Source: Clostridiaceae bacterium
Lineage (GTDB): Bacteria > Bacillota > Clostridia > Oscillospirales > Acutalibacteraceae
Assembly: GCA_016280595.1 (NCBI GenBank)
Contig: JAEEHB010000044.1
Location: 25,302 to 89,301 of the forward strand
Length of the DNA: 64,000 nucleotides
Direction of reading: 5' to 3'
Part shown: positions 28,797 through 38,025 of the stretch, piece after piece
Position numbering within the stretch: the stretch's first letter is position 1
Layout: each line of letters begins with the position of its first letter
The notes under the pieces: model-generated
The model's database searches: none
What the model saw: only the letters and a program-made list of their open reading frames with translations
Told to the model about the DNA's origin: nothing
Position numbers and translations under genes: made by a program

Positions 28797-29756
28797 ATGC
28801 GAGAAACTGAATATGCCTTTGCCGTTGCCAGGGTAAGGGCAAACGAGCCCGCACTGCTCACCGAAGACGATATCGGTCTGCTGATTTCCGCCGAAAACGA
28901 ACAGTCCGCCCTGAGAATCCTTGCGGACAGAGGCTGGGATGAACCCGCTGACGGCAAAGATATATTTGACCTGCAGGCTGCAAAAGCCTGGGATATGATT
29001 GAGCGCAGCGTGCCCGACCCCGCCCTGCTTGAAGCGATGGTTATCGGCAACGACTTTTTCAATGTGAAGGCGGCGATAAAAGCCGTATTCTCCGACATTG
29101 ACCCGCAGGAATATATGGCTTCGCCCTGCCTGTGTGACACAAAGACGGTTATCAAAGCGGTGACCGAAAACGATTTTTCACTTTTGCCCGACTATCTTGC
29201 GGAATATGCCGACACTGCCTATCACCGCATCTCCGGCGGAGAAAGCGGCCAGAGCGCCGAAATGATACTCGACAAGGCAAGTCTTGAAAAGCGGCTCGCC
29301 CTCGCTGAAAAATCGGAGTGCCCGCTTCTGACTGACATTGTGAAACTCGGCGCGGTGCTCTCGGATATAAAGATAGCCAAAAGATGCGCGCACACCGGCA
29401 AGAAGCGTGAAACCGCGCTCGAATCAATGTGCCCGGTGGAAGGGCTTGATATTGAAGCCCTTGTCCGTGCCGCATACGAAGGCAAAGAAATCAGAGAAAT
29501 CATAGCCGACGCGGGCTTCACGGAAATCGCGCCTCTTGCAGACGGTGATTTCAGCGCGCTCGAAATGAAGTGCGACAACCTCATTACCGAAATGATAAAG
29601 AAGGCAAAGTATGACGCTTTCGGGCCCGACCCCGTTGTGGCGTATTACTATGCAAAACTCGCCGAAATAAAGAATGTGAGAATCATCCTTTCGGCAAAAG
29701 CGGCGGGCGTGCCCACCGAAACGATAAAAGAGAGAGTGAGGAGCGTATATGTATAA
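28797..29756 (+). CDS. ntpC: V-type ATPase subunit C (d-type, central stalk socket)
   Basis: 319 aa, all-alpha. It docks the rotating D-F shaft onto the K ring. Family features are the YAFAVARVRANE N terminus, the FFNVKAAIKAVFSD segment (the FxxNLK-like motif), and the C-terminal DPVVAYYYAKLAEIKNVRIILSAK block (about 283-306), well conserved in V/A-ATPases. It overlaps the F gene by 8 nt. Confidence 0.92.
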   Translation: MRETEYAFAVARVRANEPALLTEDDIGLLISAENEQSALRILADRGWDEPADGKDIFDLQAAKAWDMIERSVPDPALLEAMVIGNDFFNVKAAIKAVFSDIDPQEYMASPCLCDTKTVIKAVTENDFSLLPDYLAEYADTAYHRISGGESGQSAEMILDKASLEKRLALAEKSECPLLTDIVKLGAVLSDIKIAKRCAHTGKKRETALESMCPVEGLDIEALVRAAYEGKEIREIIADAGFTEIAPLADGDFSALEMKCDNLITEMIKKAKYDAFGPDPVVAYYYAKLAEIKNVRIILSAKAAGVPTETIKERVRSVYV

Positions 29757-30060
29757 GATTGCCGCTATGGGCGATAAAGACAGTATATACGGTTTTGCTT
29801 CGCTCGGAATAAATATCTTCCCCGTAGACAATCCCGCGCAGGGAATAAAGATACTCAGAAAACTCGCCGAGGCCGAATACGCCGTTATCTATATAACGGA
29901 GAGGCTCACAAGCGAAATGAAAGATGAAATCGCACGCTATGATTCAAAACCCCTGCCCGCAATCATACCCGTGCCCGGTATCAGAGACAATACGGGCATA
30001 GGGCTTGACAACGTAAGCAAATTCGTTGAAAAAGCGGTAGGCAGCGATATTCTTTCATAA
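29749..30060 (+). CDS. ntpG: V-type ATPase subunit F (central rotor)
   Basis: 103 aa, the normal size. CheY-like fold: N-terminal MYKIAAMGDKDSIYGFASLGI and ITERLTSEM are characteristic; ends with a short helix. It binds subunit D and modulates rotation. Start overlaps the C gene end by 8 nt, so translation is coupled. Confidence 0.92.
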   Translation: MYKIAAMGDKDSIYGFASLGINIFPVDNPAQGIKILRKLAEAEYAVIYITERLTSEMKDEIARYDSKPLPAIIPVPGIRDNTGIGLDNVSKFVEKAVGSDILS

Positions 30061-30101
30061 AGGCGTTTCCCAAATTAACAAAACGAAAGGTATGATTCAC
30101 T

Positions 30102-31874
30102 ATGAGTACCGGTGTTATAACCAAGATTGCCGGACCTCTTGTTGTTGCAAGCGGAATGCGCGACGCAAACATGTATGACGTGGTGCGTGTAAGCGACTCA
30201 AGACTTATCGGCGAAATAATAGAAATGCACGGAGACAGAGCCTCAATTCAGGTTTACGAAGAGACCTCCGGCATAAAGACCGGCGAGCCCGTTGAATCCA
30301 CGGAAGAGCCCCTGAGCGTTGAACTCGGGCCCGGCCTCATCGAGGGTATATTCGACGGCATACAGCGTCCGCTCAACAAGATAGTTGAAATCGCGGGCAA
30401 CAACCTCACAAGAGGCGTTGAAGTGCCTGCGCTTGACAGAAACAAGGTGTGGCATTTCGTGCCCTGCGTTGAGCCCGGCGCAAAACTCACCGGAGGAGAC
30501 ATTATCGGCACCGTACAGGAAACCGATATAGTCGTTCACAAGATTATGCTCTCCCCTGTTCTTTCGGGCACGGTAAAGGAAATTGCCGAGGGCGATTACA
30601 CCATTACCGATAAAATCGGCATGCTCGAAATAGACGGCGGCGGAGAATATGAACTCACCCTCATGCAGAAATGGCCCGTAAGAAAGGGCAGACCTTATGC
30701 GAAAAAGATTTCTCCCGACGTGCCCCTGATTACCGGTCAGAGAGTTGTTGACGCTCTCTTCCCGATAGCGAAGGGCGGCGTTGCGGCTATCCCCGGTCCC
30801 TTCGGCTCGGGCAAAACAGTCACTCAGCATCAGCTCGCAAAATGGGCCGAGGCGGATATAGTGGTATATATCGGCTGCGGCGAGCGCGGAAACGAGATGA
30901 CCGACGTTCTCAACGAGTTCCCCGAACTTATTGACCCGCACACGGGCAAATCCCTTATGGAGCGCACCGTGCTGATAGCCAACACCTCCGATATGCCCGT
31001 TGCCGCGCGTGAAGCCTCCATTTACACGGGTATCACGATTGCGGAGTATTTCCGTGATATGGGCTACTCGGTAGCGCTTATGGCGGACTCCACTTCAAGA
31101 TGGGCGGAGGCTCTTCGTGAAATGTCCGGCAGACTTGAAGAGATGCCCGGCGAAGAAGGCTACCCCGCATACCTCGGCTCCCGTCTTGCACAGTTTTACG
31201 AGAGAGCGGGCAGAGTTATTTCGCTTGGCTCGGACGCGCGCGAGGGCGCCCTCTCGGTAATAGGCGCTGTTTCGCCTCCCGGCGGCGATATTTCGGAGCC
31301 CGTTTCACAGGCAACCCTTCGTATAGTAAAGGTATTCTGGGGCCTTGACTCCAACCTTGCATACAAGCGCCACTTCCCCGCAATCAACTGGCTTACAAGT
31401 TATTCAAACTATGCCGACTCACTCGGCAAATGGTTCAATGAAAACGTAAACGAAGAGTGGACAACACTCAGAGGCAGAATTATGGCTCTGCTTTCCGACG
31501 AGGCATCGCTTGATGAAATCGTGAAACTCGTCGGTATGGACGCTCTTTCACCCGGCGACAGGCTCAAGATGGAAGCCGCAAGGTCAATCCGTGAGGACTT
31601 CCTTCATCAGCTTGCTTTCCACGAGATTGACACATACACCTCGCTCAACAAGCAGTACCGTATGATGAAACTCGTTATCAACTACTACGATCAGTCGCTT
31701 GAAGCGCTTGCCGCAGGCGCAGGCATTGAGGAAATAGTTGCCCTGCCCGTGCGTGAATCAATAGGCAGATTCAAGTATGTTCACGAAGAAGATGTTGATA
31801 AGGAATACGCCGCAGTTTGCACCGAACTTGACTCTCAGATTAAACTCGCCTGCGCGAGAAAGGAGGACTATTGA
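30102..31874 (+). CDS. ntpA: V-type ATPase catalytic subunit A
   Basis: 590 aa. Walker A GPFGSGKT at residues 232-239, Walker B-like [26 protein letters not shown] with its catalytic Glu/Arg neighbourhood, the non-homologous insertion (about 115-190) typical of A subunits, and [14 protein letters not shown]. Hydrolyses or makes ATP. The stop codon shares a base with the subunit B ATG (TGATG), indicating tight coupling. AACGAAAGG box upstream of the ATG. Confidence 0.96.
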   Translation: MSTGVITKIAGPLVVASGMRDANMYDVVRVSDSRLIGEIIEMHGDRASIQVYEETSGIKTGEPVESTEEPLSVELGPGLIEGIFDGIQRPLNKIVEIAGNNLTRGVEVPALDRNKVWHFVPCVEPGAKLTGGDIIGTVQETDIVVHKIMLSPVLSGTVKEIAEGDYTITDKIGMLEIDGGGEYELTLMQKWPVRKGRPYAKKISPDVPLITGQRVVDALFPIAKGGVAAIPGPFGSGKTVTQHQLAKWAEADIVVYIGCGERGNEMTDVLNEFPELIDPHTGKSLMERTVLIANTSDMPVAAREASIYTGITIAEYFRDMGYSVALMADSTSRWAEALREMSGRLEEMPGEEGYPAYLGSRLAQFYERAGRVISLGSDAREGALSVIGAVSPPGGDISEPVSQATLRIVKVFWGLDSNLAYKRHFPAINWLTSYSNYADSLGKWFNENVNEEWTTLRGRIMALLSDEASLDEIVKLVGMDALSPGDRLKMEAARSIREDFLHQLAFHEIDTYTSLNKQYRMMKLVINYYDQSLEALAAGAGIEEIVALPVRESIGRFKYVHEEDVDKEYAAVCTELDSQIKLACARKEDY

Positions 31875-33247
31875 TGCCTAAAGAATACAGAACTATTCAG
31901 GAAGTAGCCGGTCCTCTTATGCTCGTGCGCGATGTTGAAGGCGTTGCATACAACGAACTCGGCGAGATTGAACTTGAAAACGGCGAAAAGAGACGCTGCC
32001 GCGTGCTTGAAGTAAACGGCTCAAACGCTCTTGTACAACTGTTTGAAAACTCAACCGGTATCAACCTTGAAAACAGCACGGTCAGATTCACCGGCCGGCA
32101 GATGGAACTCGGTCTCTCGCTCGATATGCTCGGCAGAGTTTTTGACGGACTCGGCAGACCCATTGACGGCGGTCCCGAAATCATACCCGAAAAGAGAGCG
32201 GATGTTAACGGCGTGCCGATTAACCCCGCCGCGAGAAGTTACCCGCAGGAGTTCATCCAGACCGGCGTTTCCGCCATTGACGGACTGAACACTCTTGTAA
32301 GAGGTCAGAAACTTCCCATCTTCTCAATGTCCGGTCTTCCCCACGCTAACCTTGCCGCACAGATTGCAAGGCAGGCGAAGGTAAGAGGCAATGACGAGCA
32401 GTTTGCCGTTGTGTTTGCCGCTATGGGTATCACGTTTGAAGAATCCGACTATTTTGTACAGTCGTTCCGCTCAACGGGCGCTCTCGAAAGAACGGTAATG
32501 TTTTCTAACCTTGCTAACGACCCCGCTATTGAAAGAATAGCGACACCCAAGATGGCGCTCACCGCCGCTGAGTACCTTGCGTTTGACAAGGGAATGCACG
32601 TGCTCGTTATTCTTACCGATATCACAAACTACGCCGACGCTCTGCGTGAAGTTTCCGCGGCGCGTAAAGAGGTGCCCGGCAGACGCGGCTACCCCGGCTA
32701 TATGTATACCGACCTTGCCTCCATCTATGAAAGAGCGGGCAGGCAGAAAGGCAAAGAGGGCAGTATCACAATGATACCCATCCTCACAATGCCCGAGGAT
32801 GACAAGACTCATCCCATTCCCGACCTTACGGGCTACATCACCGAAGGTCAGATTATACTTGACCGTGAACTTTACAGAAAAGGCATCAATCCGCCCATCA
32901 ACGTGCTCCCCTCCCTCTCCCGTCTTAAAGATAAGGGTATTGGTGAAGGCAAAACGAGAGCCGACCATTCCAACACGATGAACCAGCTTTTCTCCGCTTA
33001 TGCGAGAGGCAAGGACGCGAAGGAACTTATGGTCGTGCTCGGCGAGGCGGCACTTACGGAGATGGATAAACTCTATGCAAAGTTTGCCGACGAATTTGAA
33101 AAGATTTATGTTTCACAGGGATTCAACACCGACCGTGACATAGAGGAAACTCTTGACATCGGCTGGCGTCTGCTCTCAATCCTGCCCAGAAGCGAACTCA
33201 AGAGAATCAGCGATGAATTCCTTGACAGATACTACGGCAAGGTTTAA
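31874..33247 (+). CDS. ntpB: V-type ATPase non-catalytic subunit B
   Basis: 457 aa. Alternates with A in the hexameric head. Lacks a P-loop as expected; has [34 protein letters not shown], the [22 protein letters not shown] block and the arginine region [17 protein letters not shown] at 31874 with AGGAGG 7 nt upstream is the better start; an adjacent TTG at 31871 is rejected as too close to the ribosome binding site. Confidence 0.96.
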   Translation: MPKEYRTIQEVAGPLMLVRDVEGVAYNELGEIELENGEKRRCRVLEVNGSNALVQLFENSTGINLENSTVRFTGRQMELGLSLDMLGRVFDGLGRPIDGGPEIIPEKRADVNGVPINPAARSYPQEFIQTGVSAIDGLNTLVRGQKLPIFSMSGLPHANLAAQIARQAKVRGNDEQFAVVFAAMGITFEESDYFVQSFRSTGALERTVMFSNLANDPAIERIATPKMALTAAEYLAFDKGMHVLVILTDITNYADALREVSAARKEVPGRRGYPGYMYTDLASIYERAGRQKGKEGSITMIPILTMPEDDKTHPIPDLTGYITEGQIILDRELYRKGINPPINVLPSLSRLKDKGIGEGKTRADHSNTMNQLFSAYARGKDAKELMVVLGEAALTEMDKLYAKFADEFEKIYVSQGFNTDRDIEETLDIGWRLLSILPRSELKRISDEFLDRYYGKV

Positions 33248-33261
33248 CGGAGTGTGATTTT

Positions 33262-33912
33262 ATGGCAGTATTGAATGTAAACCCCACCCGTATGGAGCTT
33301 ACGAACTTAAAGCGTAAACTCGTTACGGCCCGCAGGGGACATAAACTGCTCAAAGACAAGCGCGATGAACTGATGCGCCGCTTTCTTGATATGGTGCGCG
33401 AAAACAAGGCGCTGAGAATAGAAGTTGAAGAAGGCATCAAAGAAGCAAACATCGCGATGAGCGTTGCGAGATGCGTGATGAGCGACAAAGCCCTCGATGT
33501 GGCGCTGATGCTCCCGACGCAGGAGATGCAGATTGAAGTGAGCGAAAAGAATGTGATGAGCGTGCTCATACCCGAGTTTGATGTAAAATTCAAAACGGCA
33601 AATGAAAACGACATCTATTCCTACGGCTTCGCGGAAACTTCAGGCGACCTTGACACTGCGGTAAAGGCGCTCTCGGATATTATGCCGAAGATGATACGCC
33701 TGGCGGAAATCGAAAAATCCTGCCGCCTTATGGCGGACGAAATCGAGAAAACACGCCGCAGAGTAAACGCCCTTGAGCACGTTATGATTCCCCAGTATGA
33801 GGAAACCATCAAGTATATAACAATGAAACTTGACGAAAACGAAAGGAGCACCACAACAAGACTAATGAAAGTCAAGGATATGATGCTCGCCCAGGCACAT
33901 AATTATAATTGA
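33262..33912 (+). CDS. ntpD: V-type ATPase subunit D (central shaft)
   Basis: 216 aa. Antiparallel coiled-coil shaft: N-terminal NPTRMELTNLKRKLVTARRGHKLL is the classic D signature, C-terminal helix ends with KVKDMM. It transmits torque between the A3B3 head and the K ring. Last gene of the operon, followed at once by a strong terminator. Confidence 0.94.
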   Translation: MAVLNVNPTRMELTNLKRKLVTARRGHKLLKDKRDELMRRFLDMVRENKALRIEVEEGIKEANIAMSVARCVMSDKALDVALMLPTQEMQIEVSEKNVMSVLIPEFDVKFKTANENDIYSYGFAETSGDLDTAVKALSDIMPKMIRLAEIEKSCRLMADEIEKTRRRVNALEHVMIPQYEETIKYITMKLDENERSTTTRLMKVKDMMLAQAHNYN

Positions 33913-33913
33913 T

Positions 33914-33946
33914 AAAAAAGCAGTCCCTTCGGGGACTGCTTTTTTA
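33914..33946 (+). terminator. Terminator of the V-ATPase operon
   Basis: AAAAAAGCAGTCCC, TTCG tetraloop, GGGACTGCTTTTTTA: a very stable hairpin with a six-T tract. Confidence 0.93.
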
Positions 33947-34109
33947 ATTCGCAATTCGAAATGCGCAATGAAGGGGCGCAAGGCGTCAATAGTATTATGC
34001 TCACGCATATCCTGTAAAGCGGGCGGATGATATCCGGTCTCACCTGTCGGTTCGGTCGGTGCTTTCGCTTCGCGAAGGTGTCCACCGGACACCCGCACCC
34101 CTACGGGGT
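33947..34109. repeat. Array of short perfect hairpins, non-coding
   Basis: This intergenic stretch begins with a TTCGCAATTCGAAATGCGCAAT-like AT-rich palindromic sequence (33948 on) and then contains at least four perfect hairpins: CGGAT/ATCCG (34024-34036), TTCGC/GCGAA (34064-34076), GGTGTCC/GGACACC (34077-34093) and ACCCC/GGGGT (34097-34109). TCCGGT at 34033 and ACCGGA at 34085 offer a competing outer pairing. No plausible gene. Looks like a small palindromic intergenic repeat or the remains of one; the copy number is not visible here. Confidence 0.5.
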
Positions 34110-34144
34110 AGCCGTCTATAAGAAAACAATTATTAATCTTGCTA

Positions 34145-34270
34145 ACTGAGTGGCACTTAGGGAGGGAACAGAAAAGGATGAAAACAACGCATTTATGAGC
34201 GAAGACAGTACTAAAGTACGGCGAGCGAATAAAGGCGTTGAGAAAAGACAAAACAATTATTCCTTATAAA
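34145..34270 (+). repeat. Dispersed repeat, copy A
   Basis: Shares two blocks with 63678-63983. Block 1 is the identical 14-mer GGCACTTAGGGAGG (34152-34165 here). Block 2 (34191-34270) is about 80 nt, near-identical to 63901-63983, and includes GCGAGCGAATAAAGGCGTTG and a central hairpin GTACTAAAGTAC, which is GTATCGAGATAC in copy B. Here the two blocks are about 25 nt apart. A short open frame runs through it but is not conserved in copy B. The strand shown is arbitrary. Confidence 0.7.
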
Positions 34271-34281
34271 AACCATATTGA

Positions 34282-34318
34282 ACAAAGAAAAGAAGTGCGA
34301 GCCTGAAACCCGCACTTC
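34282..34318 (-). terminator. Terminator of the cysE-cysS operon
   Basis: GAAGTGCG / CGCACTTC (34292-34299 with 34311-34318) and, on the minus strand, a TTCTTTTCTTTG tract after it. About 48 nt past the cysS stop. Confidence 0.75.
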
Positions 34319-34366
34319 CGTTAAACTATTGTCTTTTCGTTTTTCGCCTTTTATGTCCCGACCGGA

Positions 34367-35758
34367 TTATCCTCTATGCCATTTGACGCCCTGGGGCGTA
34401 TCTTCCAGGATGATGCCCATAGCCTTGAGCTCATCCCTTATCCTGTCCGCCTCAGCCCAGTTCTTATCCTTACGCGCCTGAGTCCTTGCCTCGATGAGAG
34501 CGTCAATCTCCGCGTCGCTCTTCTCTTCTTTTCTGTTATACACAAGGCCGAGCACTCCGGTGAGAGTGTCAAACACTTTTGCGGCGTATTCAACCGTCTG
34601 CCTGCTCTGACCTTTGCCGAGCACGTTTGTATTAATGTCTCTTACAAGATCAAACACGGCGGCGATGCCGTCAGCGGTGTTGAGGTCGTCGTCAAGGGCG
34701 GTGTTGAACTGCTCAATTCTCTTGTCGAGCATCGCTTTAACTTCAGCGCTCTCTTCACCTTCGGAAGCGTTTTTCAGTTCAAAATCGATATTGTCACGGC
34801 AGTTGTAAAGCCTTGTGAGAGCGGCCTTGCACTGCTCTATGATTTCCACGCTGTAGTTGATGGGGCTTCTGTATGAGGATGAAATAAGCAGATATCTTAT
34901 CGGCTCGTAGCCGTATTTCTCCGCAACCTCGCGCACGGTGAAGAAATTGCCGAGCGACTTTGACATTTTTACATTGTCAACGTTGATGTAGCCGTTGTGC
35001 ATCCAGTAATTGGCAAAGGGTTTGCCCGTGAAGCACTCGCTCTGCGCGATTTCGTTTTCGTGATGCGGGAATATGAGGTCAAGACCGCCGCAGTGAATGT
35101 CAATGCTTTCGCCGAGATATCTGATATTCATCGCGGAGCACTCGATGTGCCAGCCGGGTCTGCCCTTGCCCCAGGGTGAATCCCAGTAGGGCTCTCCGGG
35201 CTTTGCGCTCTTCCAGAGGGCGAAATCCATCGGGTCTTTCTTTATGTCTCCGACCATAATTCTCGCGCCTGCCTCAAGGTCCTCAAGAGGCTGATGTGAG
35301 AGTTTGCCGTATTCGGGGAAAGTCTTGGTGCTGAAATAAACATCGCCGTTTACTTCGTATGCGTGACCGTTTTCGATAAGTCCGCTGACGATTTCTATAA
35401 TCTTGTCAATATTCTCGGTAGCGAGCGGATGAATTGTGGCGGGCTTGAAGTTGAGCCCTTTCGCGTCAACCCAGAATTCCTCAATATACTTTTTGCTGAT
35501 TGTTTCGTAATCGGTGCCTTCCTCGTTTGCGCGCCTGATGATTTTATCATCGATATCGGTGAAATTCTGAACAAAGGTAACATCGTAGCCTCTGTACTCA
35601 AAATATCTTCTGAGCACGTCGAAAACACACAGAGGTCTGGCGTTGCCGATATGGATGTAGTTGTAAACCGTGGGGCCGCAGGCATAGATTTTTACCTTGC
35701 CCTCTTCAACGGGAACAAATTCCTGCTTTTCGCGTGTAAGCGTGTTGAATATTTTCAT
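34367..35758 (-). CDS. cysS: Cysteinyl-tRNA synthetase
   Basis: 463 aa, normal length. Class I synthetase charging tRNA-Cys: the HIGH motif appears as HIGN in [16 protein letters not shown] is present (KMSKSLGN), and zinc ligands lie in ACGP (near the N terminus), CSAMN and HHENE. ATG 35758 has AAGGAGAG 8 nt upstream; a longer frame is not supported. Second gene of the T-box-controlled operon, one nt after cysE, so both respond to uncharged tRNA-Cys. Confidence 0.97.
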   Translation of the reverse strand: MKIFNTLTREKQEFVPVEEGKVKIYACGPTVYNYIHIGNARPLCVFDVLRRYFEYRGYDVTFVQNFTDIDDKIIRRANEEGTDYETISKKYIEEFWVDAKGLNFKPATIHPLATENIDKIIEIVSGLIENGHAYEVNGDVYFSTKTFPEYGKLSHQPLEDLEAGARIMVGDIKKDPMDFALWKSAKPGEPYWDSPWGKGRPGWHIECSAMNIRYLGESIDIHCGGLDLIFPHHENEIAQSECFTGKPFANYWMHNGYINVDNVKMSKSLGNFFTVREVAEKYGYEPIRYLLISSSYRSPINYSVEIIEQCKAALTRLYNCRDNIDFELKNASEGEESAEVKAMLDKRIEQFNTALDDDLNTADGIAAVFDLVRDINTNVLGKGQSRQTVEYAAKVFDTLTGVLGLVYNRKEEKSDAEIDALIEARTQARKDKNWAEADRIRDELKAMGIILEDTPQGVKWHRG

Positions 35759-35759
35759 A

Positions 35760-36407
35760 TTATTTCTCTCCTTGCATTGAGGCAATTGTGTTTTTCAGTT
35801 CGGCGATTTCGCCCTCGAGCCTGTCTATCTCCTGCTGTACGGGGTCGGGAATATGAACCCAGTCAAGTTCGTCTATTCTCTCGCCGTTTACCTTTATAAC
35901 CTTTGCGGGCACGCCTACAGCGGTGCAGTCCGCGGGTATATCGCTGAGCACAACCGCGCCTGCGGCGATTTTGGTGTTATCGCCGATTGTGACGCTGCCG
36001 AGCACTTTTGCGCCCGCGCCGACCATAACGCCGTTGCCGAGTGTGGGATGTCTTTTGCCCGTTTCCTTGCCTGTACCGCCGAGCGTTACGCCCTGATACA
36101 AAAGCACATCGTCGCCGATAATGGTGGTTTCGCCTATCACGACACCCGTGCCGTGGTCAATGAAAAATCGTCTGCCTATCTTTGCGGCGGGATGGATTTC
36201 AACGCCCGTCTTTCTTGAACAGCGCTGTGATACCCAGCGGCCGAGAAATTTAAGGCCGTGAGTGTAATAGAAATGCGCTCTTCTGTAATAGCGGATTGCC
36301 TTGAGGCCTGGATACAGAAAAAGAATCTGCATCACGCTTGTAGCGGCGGGGTCTCTCGCCTTGACGCAGGCGATATCCTCTTTTATCATGCTGAATAATC
36401 TGAACAT
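35760..36407 (-). CDS. cysE: Serine O-acetyltransferase
   Basis: 215 aa. Makes O-acetylserine from serine and acetyl-CoA for cysteine synthesis. Short Firmicutes (EpsC-like) form: a helical N-terminal segment (1-65) then a left-handed beta-helix of hexapeptide repeats with IDHGTGVVIGET (catalytic His and Asp), GVTLGGTGKETGKRHPTLG and the C-terminal GVPAKVI. A coiled-coil tail (about 190-215) follows. GGAGG lies only 4 nt before the ATG. The last 16 residues are more polar than usual. Directly downstream of the T-box leader. Confidence 0.95.
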   Translation of the reverse strand: MFRLFSMIKEDIACVKARDPAATSVMQILFLYPGLKAIRYYRRAHFYYTHGLKFLGRWVSQRCSRKTGVEIHPAAKIGRRFFIDHGTGVVIGETTIIGDDVLLYQGVTLGGTGKETGKRHPTLGNGVMVGAGAKVLGSVTIGDNTKIAAGAVVLSDIPADCTAVGVPAKVIKVNGERIDELDWVHIPDPVQQEIDRLEGEIAELKNTIASMQGEK

Positions 36408-36423
36408 AAATCCTCCGGAAAAT

Positions 36424-36456
36424 ATAAAAACTCCGCAGTCCCGAAAGACTACGGAG
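36424..36456 (-). terminator. T-box leader terminator
   Basis: On the minus strand CTCCGTAGTC / GACTGCGGAG with a short TTTCGG loop region, then TTTTTATATT. Its 5' arm also forms part of the antiterminator with the T-box sequence, the usual switch. Confidence 0.9.
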
Positions 36457-36662
36457 GCGTATTACGCGGTTCCACTCCTGTTTATAACTTATGGGTTAAA
36501 CCCGGCTTTAACGCAGCCTTACGCGCGGGAATACTCTCGTGATTTCCTCCCGCGGGCCGCCAGACGCACTTCATAACCACTCCGATAAGGGCAATCGCAG
36601 CATTTATGCCCCTCTCTGATACCATTGCGGAAACTACTCTTCCCGGCCGTTGCCTTGAATAT
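36425..36662 (-). ncRNA. T-box riboswitch (tRNA-Cys) upstream of cysE-cysS
   Basis: Minus-strand leader with the T-box core AGGAGTGGAACCGCG (36465-36479) followed by the terminator. Upstream is a stem I region holding the AGAGAG motif and a candidate Cys specifier codon TGC at 36566-36568 in GAAGTGCGTC. Uncharged tRNA-Cys should pair its anticodon with the specifier and its acceptor end with the T-box bulge, permitting transcription of cysE and cysS. Stem details and the exact specifier are my reading and have not been checked with a covariance model. Confidence 0.92.
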
Positions 36663-36669
36663 TGCGGTA

Positions 36670-36698
36670 ATTATAGTTTATTTATACAGAAATGTCAA
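36670..36698 (-). promoter_or_regulatory. Consensus sigma-A promoter for the T-box/cysE/cysS operon
   Basis: Minus strand TTGACA (36693-36698), 17-nt spacer, TATAAT (36670-36675). All 12 hexamer bases match consensus. The TGA of the -35 hexamer is also the rimO stop codon. Confidence 0.93.
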
Positions 36699-38023
36699 GA
36701 GTTGATGTCTCTGCCTATCAGATCGTAATCATTGACGCCTATCACGATAACATCGGCAAAATCGCCGGGGTTATATGACCTGTCGGTCGTGAAAGCGATA
36801 TTACCGTCGATTTCGGGGGCATCCATATAGGTCCTGCCGGTGTAACTGTCGGTGTAGCCGTCATAACTCTCAACGAGCACTCTGTAGGTTTTGCCGATTT
36901 TTTCCTCATTTTTAAGGGTGACGATTTCAAGCTGGTCAGCCATAATGATATCGCCTCTGCGCCCTTTGACTTCCTCGTCAACCTGCTCGTCCATATCAAA
37001 GGCGGGCGTACCCTCCTGGGGCGAGAATGAGAAACAGCCGAGACGGTCAAACTCGATTTCGTTTACAAACTCGGCAAGGTTTTCAAATTCCTCTTCGCCT
37101 TCACCCGGGAAGCCGACCATAACCGTGGTGCGTATGGCGGCGTCGGGCATAGCCTCCCTTATTCTGCGGATAGTGTCTCTTATAAGTGCGGAGTCGCCGT
37201 GGCGGTTCATACGCGCGAGCACCTTGTCATCCGCGTGCTGAACGGGAAGGTCGATATAATGAAGAATCTTGGGCTGATTTTTCATAACCTCAAGCAGTTC
37301 GTCGGTGACCTTGTCGGGGTAGCAGTAGAGAAGCCTTATCCACTCTATGCCGTCAACTTCGCAAAGTCTTTCAAGCAGTTCGGGCAGTTTCAGCTCACCG
37401 TAGCGGTCAATGCCGTAGGCGGTGGTATCCTGCGCGATAACCACAAGTTCTTTTGTGCCTGCTTCGGCAAGCTGCCTTGTTTCCTCCACGAGCATATCCA
37501 TATCCGCGCTGCGGTAATCGCCGCGGATTCCGGGTATGGCGCAGTAGGCACAGCGGTTTGAACATCCGTCCGCTATTTTGAGATAAGCCCAGTATTCGGG
37601 TGTTGTGAGAAGGCGCTCTCCGCAAAGCGGAAGTTCTTCTTTACCGGGAATATCGAGCACTCTTTCGCCCTCAAGCACGCGCATGATTATCTCGGCTATC
37701 CTGCCGATAGCGCCTATGCCGATAACGGCATCCACCTCGGGAATTTCGGTAAAGATTTCCTCTTTGTATTTTTCGCTAAGGCATCCGCTTACGATAATTT
37801 TGCGTACGGTGCCCTCCTCTTTTAACTGAGCCATATCGAGGATGTTTTCAATCGCCTCTTCCTTAGCCGCGTCAATAAAGCCGCAGGTGTTTACTATCAC
37901 GGCTTCAACGCCCTCATAGCAATCGGCGATTTCAAAAGAGTTGCGGTCAAGGGATGCAAGCATTCTTTCGGCGTCAACCTGGTTTTTGGGGCAGCCGAGT
38001 GAAATCATACCTACTCTTATCAT
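36695..38023 (-). CDS. rimO: Ribosomal protein S12 methylthiotransferase RimO
   Basis: 442 aa. Radical-SAM enzyme that methylthiolates an aspartate of ribosomal protein S12. UPF0004 domain with LGCPKNQVD, NTCGF and SGCL cysteines, then CSNRCAYC (about residues 155-162) for the SAM cluster, and a C-terminal TRAM domain (about 375-442). GCPKN plus the overall length mark RimO rather than MiaB/MtaB. Third gene of recA-recX-rimO; the gap to recX is 2 nt. Confidence 0.95.
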   Translation of the reverse strand: MIRVGMISLGCPKNQVDAERMLASLDRNSFEIADCYEGVEAVIVNTCGFIDAAKEEAIENILDMAQLKEEGTVRKIIVSGCLSEKYKEEIFTEIPEVDAVIGIGAIGRIAEIIMRVLEGERVLDIPGKEELPLCGERLLTTPEYWAYLKIADGCSNRCAYCAIPGIRGDYRSADMDMLVEETRQLAEAGTKELVVIAQDTTAYGIDRYGELKLPELLERLCEVDGIEWIRLLYCYPDKVTDELLEVMKNQPKILHYIDLPVQHADDKVLARMNRHGDSALIRDTIRRIREAMPDAAIRTTVMVGFPGEGEEEFENLAEFVNEIEFDRLGCFSFSPQEGTPAFDMDEQVDEEVKGRRGDIIMADQLEIVTLKNEEKIGKTYRVLVESYDGYTDSYTGRTYMDAPEIDGNIAFTTDRSYNPGDFADVIVIGVNDYDLIGRDINS

Positions 38024-38025
38024 AC

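Noticed and set aside
30243..30941. 232-codon antisense frame in the V-ATPase A gene
   Set aside because: Shadow of a certain gene with no independent support.
31871..31873. TTG start for V-ATPase subunit B
   Set aside because: Only 4 nt from AGGAGG, while the ATG at 31874 has standard spacing.
34150..34257. Open frame through copy A of the repeat (…SEDSTKVRRANK…)
   Set aside because: Only block 2 is shared in copy B, upstream parts break, and the variable positions keep base-pairing rather than reading.
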